Shown one piece after another: positions 52,871-64,000 of a DNA stretch of 64,000 nt. Source of the DNA: Struthio camelus (Eukaryota; Chordata; Aves; Struthioniformes; Struthionidae); NCBI RefSeq assembly GCF_040807025.1, contig NC_090952.1, positions 29,137,068 to 29,201,067 on the forward strand. Reading direction: 5' to 3'. A program made the position numbers and the translations under genes. The notes below the pieces were generated by a model, which saw only the letters and a list, made by a program, of their open reading frames with translations, had not been told where the DNA came from and ran no database searches. The number at the start of each line of letters is the position of its first letter. Positions within the stretch are counted from its first letter, which is position 1.

Positions 52871-55800
52871 GTGAGGGCGCCGCGGCCTGGGCCTGGGCCT
52901 GGGGCAGGGCGGGAGGGGAGGGAGGGGGGCTGTGCTGGGTGGAGGGGCTGGGGCAGGGCGAGGGGAGTGGGGTTTGGGGCAGGGCGGGAGGGGAGGGGAG
53001 GGGGGCTGTGCTGGGTGGGGGGCCTGGGGGAGGGCGAGGGGAGTGGGGAGGGGGGCTGTGCTGGGTGGGGGGGCTGGGGCAGGGCGAGGGGAGTGGGGCT
53101 TGGGGCAGGGCGGGAGGGGAGGGGAGGGGAGGGGGGCTGTGCTGGGTGGGGGGGTAGGGGCAGGGCGAGGGGAGTGGGGAGGGGGGCTGTGCTGGGTGGG
53201 GGGGCTGGGGCAGGGCGAGGGGAGTGGGGTTTGGGGCAGGGCGGGAGGGGAGGGGGGCTGTGCTGCGTGGGGGGCCTGGGGGAGGGGGGCCGTGCCGGGT
53301 GGGGGGCCTGGGGCCTGGGGGAGGGGGGGCTCTGCCGTGGGGGCCCTGGGGCAGGGCGGGGGGGGAGGGCCGGGAGGGCCCTGGCTGGGCCGGAGGCGGT
53401 GGCGTGGGGGTGCTGGAAGAGGCAGAAGGGCGAGGGGGTTGTGCTGGGCGCGCTGGGGGGGGCGGCCCGGGGGGCTCATGGGGGTGAGGGCTCGGCTGGG
53501 GGGCTGGAGGGGTGCTGAGGGCAGGGCGCAGGGGGTCGTGCAGGGGCGCCTGGAGGGGGCGGTGGGGGAGCTGAGGGAAGGGGGGGTCTGCAGTGTTTGG
53601 CGCTTCGGTGTGCCGGGGGCTGAGGGGAGGGGAGGGGAGGTGGTTCTGCCACGAGGCTAGCGAGGAAGGGGGAGAAAGCTGTAGAGCGATGTTCACTGGG
53701 GAGCGCAGTGGGGGGCTGCGGTAGAGCTGCAGGTGGTAATGGGGCCCGAGGTGAGTGTGGTGTGGGCAGGGCCCTGGGGGACGCACGGGTGCGCGTGGAG
53801 CGGTCAGGGAGCGGGCTTGTTGCGCTTGCTGTGGAGCAGACAGATCTGGGCGCGTAGAGAGCGGGTGCGTGTGTAGGCCTGATCTGGGCAGTGGGTCATC
53901 CCCAACATGCCTGTCTGTCTTTAGCAAACGTAGCAGTGTGCTGCATAGTGTTTCAATAGAGATAGCATGTTGATATACTGATATACATAAAGGAGCATGT
54001 GAGGGCATGTCTACTTAAAATGGACTGGCGTTGGATAGTATGCATGTTGGCTTTTCTGCTGATACTTCACTCTTAAGCTGCGTTGCTACAGGAGAGCCCT
54101 TGCTGCAACTGTTTGTACGATTAAAAGTAAACAAGCAGAACAGCTTAAAGTGATCCTACATTGCGGAGTAACACATTAGAATACTCTCAAATTATATATA
54201 ATTATCTAAAAGTGGTGACACCCAGGAGAAAAGACTCTTTAAAAAGTAATTAACTTTCCTCTTCTTCCTGAGATTGGGAAAATAAGCCTTGCTGGTCTTG
54301 TGTGCCTTCAGGCGTATAATATTATGAACACAGGCAGACTAGCAAGACATCAGAGACAAACACAGATGGTGTTTATTTTAGTCTAATTTTTAAATGCTCA
54401 GTTTTCATCCGCTTTTTTCCAGATGTTTGGCCTTTACAAAGACAAAGATGAAGAGAGACTTAATATTTTTCTTCTTTGTGAATAGTGTAGAAATCTCAGA
54501 AATACCTACCTAGTTCCAGGAAATTTGAGCTTGAGAGTGTGGTGAATCTGGAACTATATCGTAGTTAACCTTTTCCACTGCTGAGTTCTGTTGTCTGAAC
54601 TTTTAGTAACTCTCCAATGATACTTGGTTATTTTTAGTGGTGACATAGTGCACACAATGGAAGAACCTTGTCAGGAGGTAGTCAAACTCTGATCAAGGGA
54701 GATATAAGCCCTCTAGTGGCATGAATTCCAGTGTGTTTGAGCAATATTTATGTTTCCTGGGAACCAAGAGAGAAGCAGATACGTGTGGGGTTTTTTTTCA
54801 TTTTTCTTTGGCTTAAGCTCAAAACTTAAGTGTGGTTTTGTTCTTTTTTTTTTTTAAAAAAAGAAGGCCCCTATTCAATAAGAATGTTCCACGTAACTAT
54901 CTCTTTGGGTTCAAACTTTTTACTACAGTCCTTAGTACTCAGAAATGCCCATGCAGGCAATTCTTTCACTAAATGTTTTGCACTTTCCTGTTGTAGGAAC
55001 TGTCTCTGTCAATTTATATCTTGACATATTATTAGCTTTAGAAATACTGTGCTTGTTCTCTAAATGTGACTTTGGTTTATTTTCTAGAATGGTGAGAACT
55101 TCTGCATTCTGGATGAGCAGAGGTTTGCTAAGGAGCTACTTCCCAAATACTTCAAACACAACAATATCTCCAGCTTCATACGCCAGCTTAATATGTGTAA
55201 GCATCAATTGTTTTCATGTATTCTTTTTGCCAAGTTCGTTGCTGCTTAGCATCAATTTGTATTTCTTTAATCAAAGCAATTTGCTTGGCAGATCTTTCAT
55301 CCCTGAAAACCTGAATTCTGGTCCTGACCTTACTTTGCAAAAGAAAATAACAGCAGAACTTGGCTTAGTCTTTGTTTTCAGTATTTCAGCTCTGAGTCTT
55401 TTTGAGCAATCACAATAAAATATTGTTTCATGTGTTGGTACGTAAAGCTTAGGTAGTTCAGTGGGCTCCAGTGGTGGTGTTAACGGTAATGAGAAATTAA
55501 TAGCAAATTTGTGCATGTTTGGAAGAACAAAGGCCATATCTACACCCATGCATCTAGTATATGGAAAAAAAGTACCTAGATCATGCTGTTGCACGCGTTG
55601 CTGTGTTGAAACAAGCTTAGTCATACTGATGGATAGAGCTGGACCAAGTTTTTCATTTGTTTTCTGTGCTCTACTTCTGAGCATGATGTAGTATTTGTTA
55701 TATAATACTGAAAATGTACAACTTGCACAGGCAAATAAACTGGAGTGAGATGGTAATTCAAAGACACAGTACAACATGCAGGACTGCAACACACAGCAGA

Positions 55801-58800
55801 AATAATTGCTTTGCCGTAGATATTTTGTGGGCCAAGTGAAGGTGAAAACTGCATAGAAAATGGTTATCTTATTTAGAACGTCCATTTGAGGTGAGAGGGA
55901 TTAAGTGACTAAGCAAGTCCTTTTCAGGAAAGGAAAGGATCTGAAAGATGCTCTAGGTCTGAACTATAACTCTTAGGGAGCTAAGTTGGATATTTCACCA
56001 ACCAACTAGCTGTATATATTCTGTATGTCTTTACTCTATTCAGTACAAATAAAATCTCTTACCTTTTTTCAAAATTCCTCCTGTTTCATTAGGCTAGAAA
56101 TGTGTTTCAATTATGTTTATGCTCCTCCTTGAAAGGAAAGAAGGGTACAATTTGTCATAAAGCTTTGCTAAAGTAAGTTAATTTACAGCAGTGGATACTA
56201 TGGCTTAGTTGCAGGGAATTGTTGAGAAGAGGTGGAGATCCTTGGCCAAGTGAATTTGTCTAGTCTCTCTAGCTCATGCCTGTTTAGATTCCATCTCAGA
56301 CACAAAGAAGTGATTGTTTAGACTCTTAGCCTAGGGGGGATGCTATTGTTTGTGTCAAGTGTTGAGATTCCAGTGCCTGAATGTCAATGGATAATATAAA
56401 AAAGCAATTGTCTTATAGCAAGATTAAAAGCTAAAATCCAAATATTCCTGTAAAGATGTGCAGTACCATGGAAGACTTCTTTTCCTGCTTGGTCTATCCT
56501 AGGTTTGAATAAAGTTGTCTAATGATAGTGATGCCAAGATGCAGTGAAACTGGAATACATTAACTATGTTAAAAACTTCAATGAGGAGAGATATGGCTTG
56601 CTTTGTCAACTGTATTTTGCATCTACCCTGTGGTATTTAGAGCAGTGGTGGAAACAGAGCTTGCAATGTCTTATTTCATGCAGGCAGTCTGAGTGGTATG
56701 GAAAGAGGATTGTGTGTGTATATGTTTGCATAGGCTGAGATATAATTCTCTTCCTTAAATTGTTCTGTAGACCCTGGTGGTACATAACGTTCATTTTGTT
56801 GTATAGCTGCTTGGGATTATAGGCATGAAAAGGAAGATGCAAAGTTCCACTCCTTCCATCGGGACAAGGTTTTGTTCCAGATGTCCTAATAAATCTCCCT
56901 TCTGACTAACTTCTGTGATTGTTTGGACATTGCTCTCTTGCCTTAGAATAGTAGTAATAAGCCTTTGCCGTGCATGCTGTTCGTACAGCCTTTGCTTTCA
57001 TTCTCTGCAAGATCATTTGGCAAAACTGTAGATATATTTCCCGGCTGTGAAAATCAGAGCAGCTGAAATGTTTGAGCACCAAAGAAAAACTATGTAGCCA
57101 CTTTTTCATAGTTCCTATTCCCAGTAACTATTACTGCAGGTATTTCAGTACCTTCTGGGTTTTCTTTAGCTGTGTGTTGTAACAGTCAGCTTTATATTGA
57201 AAGAAGTGACTTTTTTAAATCCCTCTCCACAGATGGGTTCAGGAAAGTGATTGCTCTGGAAAATGGTATGATTACAGTAGAGAAAAGTTCGGTCATTGAG
57301 TTCCAGCACCCTTTCTTCAAGCAAGGGAAGGCACACTTACTGGAAAACATCAAGCGCAAGGTATAATCTTAAGAATGTATTTAATTGGATTTTTTTTTTC
57401 TCACAAAAGTAGCTTATGTGGAACAAGTCGGGGGGGGGGGGGATCTCAAACACTTTAAAGCCAATAATTCACGTGAACCAAAGTACCATCAAAAGCTTGC
57501 TGACACACAGCCTTGTAGCTCTTTTCTGAATGCCAGGCTTAAGGCTTGGCTTGGCCTCCTCACATCAGCTCTTAGACAGAACACACCCTGCCATTGTTTG
57601 GCAATGCATAGGAGGAAGACCACAGTCTTTACAGCTATCAAAGTAGATGCTCTTGCATGCAGAGTTCTCGCACACAATTACAGCTTAATGTAGTCTTCAA
57701 TTTTGCTGGCAAAGCAGAATTGGAAAGGATCATAGAGTGAAAGAAGGAAAAGAAATACACTCCCATTTGATGCTCATTGACAAAAGAGCAAAGGTGGCAG
57801 AAATCAGTTCATTTGGGCAAGTTTGTGTAAACTATGTTGTTCCCCCACAACTGTGTTGCCACTAAGCTGCACGTTTATTAGGGCTTTCCAGTTTTCTCTT
57901 GTAAGTTCAGGCCTTGTCTGACCTGTTTTGGCACAGGTATTTATCCTTTATTTGCTTGTTACAAGTCATGATATCCCAGCTGCCAGAGGAGACGATCATG
58001 TTATATCATGCTGACATTTGAACTGCAGGGTCTTTTCTGCAGAATATCATAATGTGGTGGCTACGTTGCCCAAGTTAATAAAAGCACAGTGTAGGCTTGA
58101 GGATTAGCTGGAGAGTCACAATTGTGTTTTGATTGATCCTTCACTGAGCCCTCTGTGCTCAGAATCACAGTTGATCAAATATAGTTATACAGTTGCTGCT
58201 CTGACTCGGGCCTGTTCTCTTCCCAGATGCTGTAATTGCTAACTTGTCTTGGCTTGCACACCTTGCTATGTTGGGACAGTCAGCTGATGACATTATGTAT
58301 GGCAGCATGTATCCCAGGAGTGTTAAATTGGGTGGAGTAGTCTAAATGGAAGATAAAACCTTTGTTTTAGTGCCAAGGACTTTCTCGTGGAACTGTTGAG
58401 TAGGCTGGTAAACATATTTTTTGTTGCACAGGAATTGTTGGTGATTTTTGCAATGCCTAAAACCTCCATCGGTTTTCTCTGCTCTTTTAAAGTCTACAAT
58501 GGAGTCAAATTTCAGCACTTGCTGTAAACTGGCTTTCAAACCCCCAACAGGAATTAAAATTTGCAGGCAGGATTTCCTTAAGTTAAACTCCCTTTTACTG
58601 TTAGCTCTAGGATCCCTGCTGCTGTGCATCGGTCTTGACACCCTCCTTAGCTATAGACTCTAAAGAGAGCAGTTCCTGATACTCTGGTGGAATGTTTTAC
58701 TGGATTGGCTGTTTTTTTAGATGCAGGCTGACTGCATTTGAAACTTCTGTGTGCTGTCTGCATCTTTTTGGTGGCTTCCTTGTAGAGGTGGTACCTTGAA

Positions 58801-61800
58801 GAGGAAAGACAGTCATGAATTCATTTGGGGTACAGAGTATGTACCTGACCATCTGCAACAAATAGCAAGACATCAAAGAGCATGGACACAGAGAAGAACA
58901 ATCAGGGCATTCAAGCCATCCTTTGTAACATTGAAATATATTAGGAAAGCTGTTATGTAATTGCTCCACAGAAATAACTAATAATTCTGTTCTGCTTCAT
59001 TGTGAAGTGATGGGATGTTATTTTATAACAAGGTAGGTTGATTTCTGTCCAGCCTATTTTTCTTGAAAAGGGGATCTGTGAGTCAGCCTGCCTGCAAGCT
59101 ATCTGACACTTCAGAGGGCTAATCCCAGATGCTTCTGCTTCCCTCTTGGGACCTAATAAAAAATAAGTAGAATTGGAGAATAACATAGGTTGAAAGGGAC
59201 CTCTGGCAGTTGCCTAGTCCAGCCCCAGCTGGTTCAATTATGGTTAGTGTCTGGCTACAAGATTTTTGAAGTTATGTCCACAAAACATGAACATATAGCT
59301 CAGATAGGTGATGCACCAGACTTATCTTTTTAAAAATCTTGAATTGTGTATTAGCTATCGGTGCCAGCATCTCAGAAAAAGTTATTGAAGGAAATAGAAA
59401 GTTCTGAATGTAGAAGTGTTGCAGGGAGGAGAAAGTGAGCTTTTTGCTTTCTAATGAATCTTTCACCAACGTTTGCAGGACCAGCAATGATAGATTCTGC
59501 TGTGGGCAGAAAAGCAATTTGGGCTCTGACTGTCTGGAGACAAGCCTTCATAATTTTGGAATGTCACTCGGTGGAGTGATAATAACGGAAATGACAATAT
59601 AGGAATCTGCAGTTCAGGTGGCGTGGGACAAATTTTCAGTCAAGTAGGATGCATCTAATTAGACCCATATGTTTGTTTTCTGTTAATTTAATGGAAACTT
59701 GTGAGCCCTGTGCTGAGAATTTTACCCATGCTTAAGAGGGATGTGACTATCATGTTATTACTGCACAAGCAGCTTCTGCATTTTATGACTGGTGACTTAC
59801 CCTTTGACACAAGGGGGCAAGCTTTCACCAGACCTATCAGACAGAACCACTTAGGGAAGGCCATTTTGGATTAGTAATGCATTTTTAGCATGAAATACAA
59901 TGGTGCATATACTGTCTGTACGCTCCAAGTGCTATTGTCATATGCTCACTGACATGCTGTTTTTCTTCATACAGCTGAGACTCTACTGAGGACTGCATCT
60001 GTAACAATTGTGATGTTTTGTGATACGTAAAAATCATATAATCTTACCTAATCTTTTAATGAAGTCTGGTCCTGTTTGTCTGCAAGCTAACTACAGCTCC
60101 TTTAGAAGGGAGTATACAAGGCACAGTCCTTAGTAAAGCATATGTAACCTGATCCTGTTTTAGGTATCTGCAGTAAGAACTGAAGATCTCAAGGTCTGTA
60201 CAGAGGATTTACACAAAGTTCTCTCTGAGGTCCAGGAAATGAGAGAGCAGCAGAACAACATGGATGTCAGACTGGCTAATATGAAGAGGTAGACTGTCTG
60301 TTTATGTATTGAAAGCGGTTGCTATCTAATGGAGCCTGGCTCTAAATGTGGGTTTCATTTGAAATGAAAACAGATAAAGTTGTATTTTTTCCAGGAATAC
60401 CTGTTCCACTCCACACAGCATTCTGAATCTTGTTTTCATAATTCAGTAACAGACCAGCAATTAAGACTGAGCGCTTGTTGACTATCTTGAGATTTCATTT
60501 TGGTTTCCAACATCTGTAGTTGTTCTTTAGGGGGACCAAAGCATTTTCTGTTCTAAGCACAAAACAGGGTTAGATGCAGTGAGGGGGAGTTAGTGATTGG
60601 TTTTCTTTTTAATTGGAAGTGGACTTTGTATGTCCTCATCTGTGTTCCTTCAGATCCTTTTTGTATGAGCGCTGGGAATTGACTGTGATCGTTGGCATGC
60701 GAGCAGCTATCAACCAAAGCTCAGGAGATACCTTCACTCCCTCTTTTTTTTTTTTCCTTAATACTTTTGAAACTTCTGCAGTGATCTGTGTTATGCTTAG
60801 CCTGCTTCTAAACACCAAGTCCTTATTCTAAGGCTTTGGAGTTTTGAATGAATACCTCATGTCAGGATTGTTGGTGGAGCAGCAGAGGATGAGAAAGTCC
60901 TTATTAGTGAGTGTTTGGTCCTACCTGGTAGAACATGGAGTTATTTTAACCCAGAGCTGGTGAATTTGATTAACTGATTGTTAGTCACCCACAGAAGGAA
61001 TGTTGCTGTTGGTCCTGCAAGGTACTGTGAAAGTTTGAAAGCTGTGGAACTAGAGCATATAAAGTAAATTCTGTTCATCCTCTGTCTTCTGATTTATTCT
61101 GCATTGCAGAGAAAATAAGGCCCTGTGGAAAGAAGTGGCAGTTCTAAGGCAGAAGCACAGTCAACAACAGAAGCTGCTGTCTAAGGTACCATTGCAGCAT
61201 CTTCAGTGCTACCATCCTTATTCCTGCCTCTGTGATACTTGATGGCATTCTTTGCTTATGTAGAATGACTAATGACACAGAGCTGAACAGGCTATATTAA
61301 TGCGGCATAGGAAAAAATGTTGACAGTTCCTAAGTGTCCAAGAAGTAGAGAAACAAAGAATCACAAGCCAAATGCTAAGGAAAAGTCTTAGGGAGAAGGA
61401 TTTCAGTGTGACTGAAAGCTCAGTGAGGCTAGATTATTTGGAGAGAAATCAGTAAACCAAGTTTTTGAAAGACTGCAGCACTGGGCCTGGGGTAAGCGTG
61501 GGACTGGAGGCAGTGAGTGGTAGTAGGAACGTGAAAAGAGAGATGGCAGGCACATGGAATGGAGTCTGTGAAAGATCTCTGACCATGACAGACTTTGACC
61601 GCTCAAGAAGTCAACTTGGAACCCAGAAACTATAGGTGGTGTTGCACTGGATCAAATTTTCTCTGGTTTCTCTCTCAGCTGTTTCTGGTCTGGCATCTTC
61701 TGTAGTGACTTGTGGTGTTAGATTAAAAAAAAAAAATCTGTCCAAGTGGGATAACTTTTCAATGCCATTTGTAACTATCCTTTTGTTTTTAAGACATGAA

Positions 61801-64000
61801 CACAAATGGAGATTTAATTTACTTATTAATTTCAATCACATAACTACATAACTTTGCACGAAAGCCTGAATTCAGTCTGAATTAATAATTTAATATTAGG
61901 ATTGCTGTGTTGATCGCTTTTTTGTTGTTTTCTTTTTAGATTCTTCAATTTATACTAAGTTTGATGCATGGAAACTATATTGTTGGGGTCAAAAGAAAAA
62001 GGTAATTACTGGCTAGCTCACAAAGTGTTGGAGTTAGTGTTGGATGTGCATTATGCGGACAAATCAACTTCTAGAAGCAGCATACTTAAAGTACAGAAAG
62101 AATATTTTTATCATTTATGTTCTTTCATTTAAATTTGAGAACGCTGAGGGAAGTGGAAAAAAGCATGAAATGAAGATTTCCTCTTGTTTATAACTAAAAA
62201 ATAGCATCGGAAGAGAAGATATACTAAACTTTAAATTTTGAAGGGCCGGAAAGAGTAATTCTTTTAAAAAGTGCAAGCGTAACTGATTTTTTTTATAAAA
62301 CAAAAAGCATGTTTAGAATGTAATACATCTGCACTACCTATAATGAGAACAATTTCAAAAAGCAAGGTTTCTTAGAAGTGGAAATATAGTAGTTCTTGCT
62401 GTTACTGCACTTACTTGGCATTGTTACAGCTTTTTATTACTGAAGTATGGACTAAAGCCATTTTTCATCTCAGGTCTCTAACAGATGCTGCAGGTGCTTC
62501 ACCTTCCAAATACAGTCGTCAGTATGTTCGCATACCTGTGGAGAGTGGCCAAGCAGTAAGTCTTCCCAGGAGATGAAACACTGGGGTGGACAGGTTGCTA
62601 TGCATTGGTGTTCTTCCCTCCCGCCCCCTAGTCTTCCTTACAACTGTTATTATCCTGGTCTTGTAATCGAATGCGCTCCATTTTGAATTGGACACGTTTC
62701 AAGCATTACCCTATCTGCATAATCATGCAATCCATACAACTTGGCATAGATGAAATTTTAATGGGGAAGAAAAGCTGCCAGAGGAGTGCAGATTCTACGC
62801 CAAAGCAGTCAGAATTTTGGTGTATTCATTTGGTTTGCTGTATCCTGCAGATGACTTTTTCTGAACATAATTTGGATGGTGAAGATGGAAACAGTACAGG
62901 TCTCATCATTCGAGATATCACTGACACTCTGGATAATGCCACTGATGGACTCCTTGCTCTGGCCCACACGAGTGGCAGAGCCAGGTATGCATAAGGATGA
63001 TGAAGTATTTGTGCTTAAGTCATTAACTAAGTAGTCATGTTTAGTGTAAGTGACCAGTATGAATAATGGGAAACAGCTGCTCTGCATTTTTTTACTGTGT
63101 CTGCACGACGGGCCTCTTTGTAGGCTGCCTTTTTGCAGCATGCATGCAGCATTGGCCATGGTCAGCAAAGCTTTTTAAGAGTTCATGTCTCTCTGAGAGT
63201 GTCTGTAGTCTTAGCAAGCTGATTGACACTTGGAGTTTAATTTGGTCAGGCTTTTCTTCCTGCTTAACAAATAAGCATGTTTAACTTTTTGACTGAACAG
63301 GGACCTGAATGCATGTGTAGTTTACTAATAAGCAAATCCAGACTAATAGTCTCCAGTTCAAGTACTACTCTTGATGTCATTATGCTAAGTGCAACTGAAG
63401 GGGAAACATTCTTTTGTGTGGCCTCAGATCCTTGTAAAAACTTATTTGGTTATCAATACGCAGAGTCGAATACGGACCAACTTGGAATCTTTTATTTTGA
63501 GGGATATGGTGTGATGAATTTCCCTCCCACCACATGCCCATGCACCTCTGATGCACTCTTTAGTCTGGCAAAATGCGATGTTCTGCCCTGATATGTCTCT
63601 CCATGTAAGCTGTAATAAGTGATTCTTCATCTGCTATTAGGAGGGTCTTTTCCTTCTCTTTCAAAAGACCAGTTGATTATTTGAACCCTTGATGGACTTG
63701 ACCTTATTAGGTATTAAGAGTTGAGATACTAAACTTGGAATGAGGAGCAGTACAGTTGGTGAATTCTCCTGCATCTTGTTTCCAGGGGTGTCTTACTATA
63801 TGAAACGTCTGTCATATTTTATAGAGAGACACAGACAGCTCCGGATCCTGGCTTACCTATCTGTCAAGTATCACAGCCGGTTGAGTTAAATTGTGCGGAA
63901 CCTATCCCTGCAGTTCCGATAAACGATGCTAACAAATCCAGTGAAACAGGAAATGATGCTGTGGAGCTCCATACTGCACAAGCTAATGCTCCAGAAGACC
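52751..64000 (+). CDS. HSF3: Heat shock transcription factor 3, first nine coding exons (3' end beyond window)
   Basis: A sequence-specific activator that trimerises on heat stress and binds nGAAn heat shock elements; in birds HSF3 contributes to the heat shock response, while in humans the locus is a pseudogene. Nine exons with consistent phases give 337 codons before the edge. Residues about 17-119 form the winged-helix DNA-binding domain with recognition helix SSFIRQLNM (68-76). About 120-206 form the HR-A/B coiled coil ([19 protein letters not shown] and REN...[16 protein letters not shown]). A basic KRKR patch (about 204-207) follows, then the regulatory region. The activation domain and any HR-C are outside the window. 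It is divergent from HEPH. I assign HSF3 rather than HSF1, HSF2 or HSF4 by overall resemblance to the avian protein recalled from memory. Confidence 0.95.
52880..53400 (+). repeat. G-rich minisatellite at the start of HSF3 intron 1
   Basis: At least eight imperfect copies of a motif around GGGGGGCTGTGCTGGGTGGG, spaced roughly 30-90 bp, with intervening GGGGCAGGGCGAGGGGAGTG units. Copies start near 52928, 53003, 53053, 53145, 53185, 53256, 53287 and 53325. Nearly all G is on the HSF3 sense strand. Absence of stops makes spurious long open frames on both strands. Confidence 0.9.
53401..55087 (+). other. HSF3: Remainder of HSF3 intron 1
   Basis: G-rich DNA fades to AT-rich sequence by about 53950. 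No further exon is seen. Exon 1 ends and exon 2 starts in phase 0, so none is needed. Confidence 0.65.
55088..55196 (+). CDS. HSF3: HSF3 coding exon 2: recognition helix
   Basis: Residues 41-76 plus one base: [20 protein letters not shown] and [16 protein letters not shown]. It encodes the DNA recognition helix, nearly invariant in HSFs. Acceptor TTTTCTAG, donor GTAAGC. Confidence 0.96.
55197..57232 (+). other. HSF3: HSF3 intron 2
   Basis: A 2-kb intron without a recognised exon. A 204-codon antisense open frame (55271-55885) has no domain motif and is treated as chance. Confidence 0.65.
57233..57360 (+). CDS. HSF3: HSF3 coding exon 3: end of DNA-binding domain
   Basis: Residues 77-119: [43 protein letters not shown]. 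Contains the wing and the C-terminal end of the winged helix. Acceptor CTCCACAG, donor GTATAA. Confidence 0.96.
57430..57442 (+). repeat. Run of 13 G
   Basis: Homopolymer G run 70 bp into HSF3 intron 3. Simple repeat, likely length-variable. Confidence 0.85.
59171..59240 (-). mobile_element. Degraded CR1 3'-end fragment
   Basis: ATAGGTTGAAAGGGACCTCT and TAGTCCAGCCCC resemble the reverse complement of the CR1 3' end seen at 29534, but with more substitutions and rapid loss of similarity afterwards. An old, short fragment in HSF3 intron 3, antisense to the gene. Confidence 0.65.
60164..60288 (+). CDS. HSF3: HSF3 coding exon 4: HR-A coiled coil
   Basis: Residues 120-160 and two bases: [42 protein letters not shown] leucine/hydrophobic heptad region for trimerisation. 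Acceptor GTTTTAG, donor GTAGAC. Confidence 0.95.
61110..61185 (+). CDS. HSF3: HSF3 coding exon 5: HR-B coiled coil
   Basis: Residues 161-186: [26 protein letters not shown]. Continues the trimerisation coiled coil. 76 nt; acceptor ATTGCAG, donor GTACCA. Confidence 0.95.
61940..62001 (+). CDS. HSF3: HSF3 coding exon 6: end of HR-B and basic patch
   Basis: Residues 187-206 and two bases: [20 protein letters not shown]. The KRKR at the boundary with the next exon is a probable nuclear localisation element. 62 nt; acceptor TTTTTAG, donor GTAATT. Confidence 0.94.
62474..62555 (+). CDS. HSF3: HSF3 coding exon 7
   Basis: Residues 207-234: [28 protein letters not shown]. Start of the regulatory region, serine-rich. 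82 nt; acceptor CATCTCAG, donor GTAAGT. Confidence 0.94.
62851..62984 (+). CDS. HSF3: HSF3 coding exon 8
   Basis: Residues 235-278 and two bases: [40 protein letters not shown]. Acidic regulatory segment. Acceptor ATCCTGCAG, donor GTATGC. Confidence 0.94.
63825..64000 (+). CDS. HSF3: HSF3 coding exon 9 (cut by window end)
   Basis: Residues 279-337 so far: [33 protein letters not shown] and [13 protein letters not shown]. Acceptor TTTTATAG; of two nearby AGs the first gives the frame matching avian HSF3. No donor is seen before the edge. Confidence 0.9.

Larger units (their letters stand above)
52000..52920. promoter_or_regulatory. CpG island, probable bidirectional HEPH/HSF3 promoter
   Basis: An abrupt change from AT-rich DNA to very GC- and CpG-rich sequence spans the HSF3 first exon and the region upstream of HEPH. 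It holds GC-box-like GGGGGCGGGG (52604-52613), a CCAAT box (52628-52632), a perfect CRE TGACGTCA (52518-52525) and TTTAAA (52502-52507). HSF3 reads right. On the left, minus-strand splice signals at 52424, 52191 and 52076 suggest transcription towards HEPH. No TSS can be fixed from sequence. Confidence 0.8.
57361..60163 (+). other. HSF3: HSF3 intron 3
   Basis: The longest fully contained HSF3 intron (2.8 kb). It contains a G run, an old CR1 fragment near 59171, and no supported exon. Confidence 0.65.
60289..63824 (+). other. HSF3: HSF3 introns 4-8
   Basis: Introns between coding exons 4 and 9 (60289-61109, 61186-61939, 62002-62473, 62556-62850, 62985-63824). All have GT-AG ends and no additional exon or repeat family that I recognise. 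Confidence 0.65.

Noticed and set aside
52478-53518. 346-codon plus-strand open frame
   Set aside because: It is HSF3 exon 1 read through its donor into the G-rich intron repeat; the part after 52870 is low-complexity Gly/Arg/Trp.
52674-54008. 444-codon and 318-codon minus-strand proline-rich open frames
   Set aside because: Antisense of the G-rich minisatellite; stop-free because of composition, with no domain and proline-repeat content only.
55271-55885. 204-codon minus-strand open frame in HSF3 intron 2
   Set aside because: Mixed composition without domains; antisense to an intron; no supporting signals. It could be a decayed repeat but I do not recognise one.

Overview
This is vertebrate nuclear DNA, almost certainly from a bird. 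Genes are split into GT-AG introns, a CR1 LINE 3' end of avian type is present, and the right-hand gene is a close match to avian heat shock factor 3 (HSF3). Substitutions relative to the chicken protein as I remember it suggest a bird other than chicken, but I cannot name the species. Layout: (1) About 1-25,000 is gene-poor DNA downstream of HEPH; I see no exon I can defend there, only short repeats. (2) 25,369-48,247, minus strand: a complete hephaestin-type multicopper ferroxidase gene (HEPH). I resolved 20 coding exons whose splice phases all agree; they give 3,465 nt including the stop, i.e. 1,154 residues, close to the mammalian length of about 1,158. It has a signal peptide, six cupredoxin domains in three pairs, four trinuclear-cluster HxH motifs, three complete type 1 copper sites and a C-terminal membrane anchor. 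(3) 48,265-52,500: HEPH 5' flank ending in a CpG island with candidate minus-strand 5' exons. (4) 52,000-52,900: CpG island and probable bidirectional promoter, with a perfect CRE, CCAAT box, GC box and a TTTAAA element. (5) 52,751-64,000, plus strand: the first nine coding exons of HSF3, covering the DNA-binding domain, the HR-A/B trimerisation coiled coil, a basic NLS-like patch and part of the regulatory region; the gene runs off the right edge. HSF3 intron 1 begins with a strikingly G-rich minisatellite. The two genes are divergent: their start codons lie about 4.5 kb apart and they share the CpG-island region. HEPH oxidises Fe(II) to Fe(III) at the cell surface to support iron export, and HSF3 is a stress-activated transcription factor. 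Their pairing is old synteny (mammals keep this neighbourhood on the X), not evidence of a shared pathway. I found no clearly new biological system. The points most worth checking are the bidirectional promoter, the minus-strand candidate 5' exons with a short open frame, the G-rich minisatellite beside the HSF3 first splice donor, and the open frame upstream of the HSF3 start.
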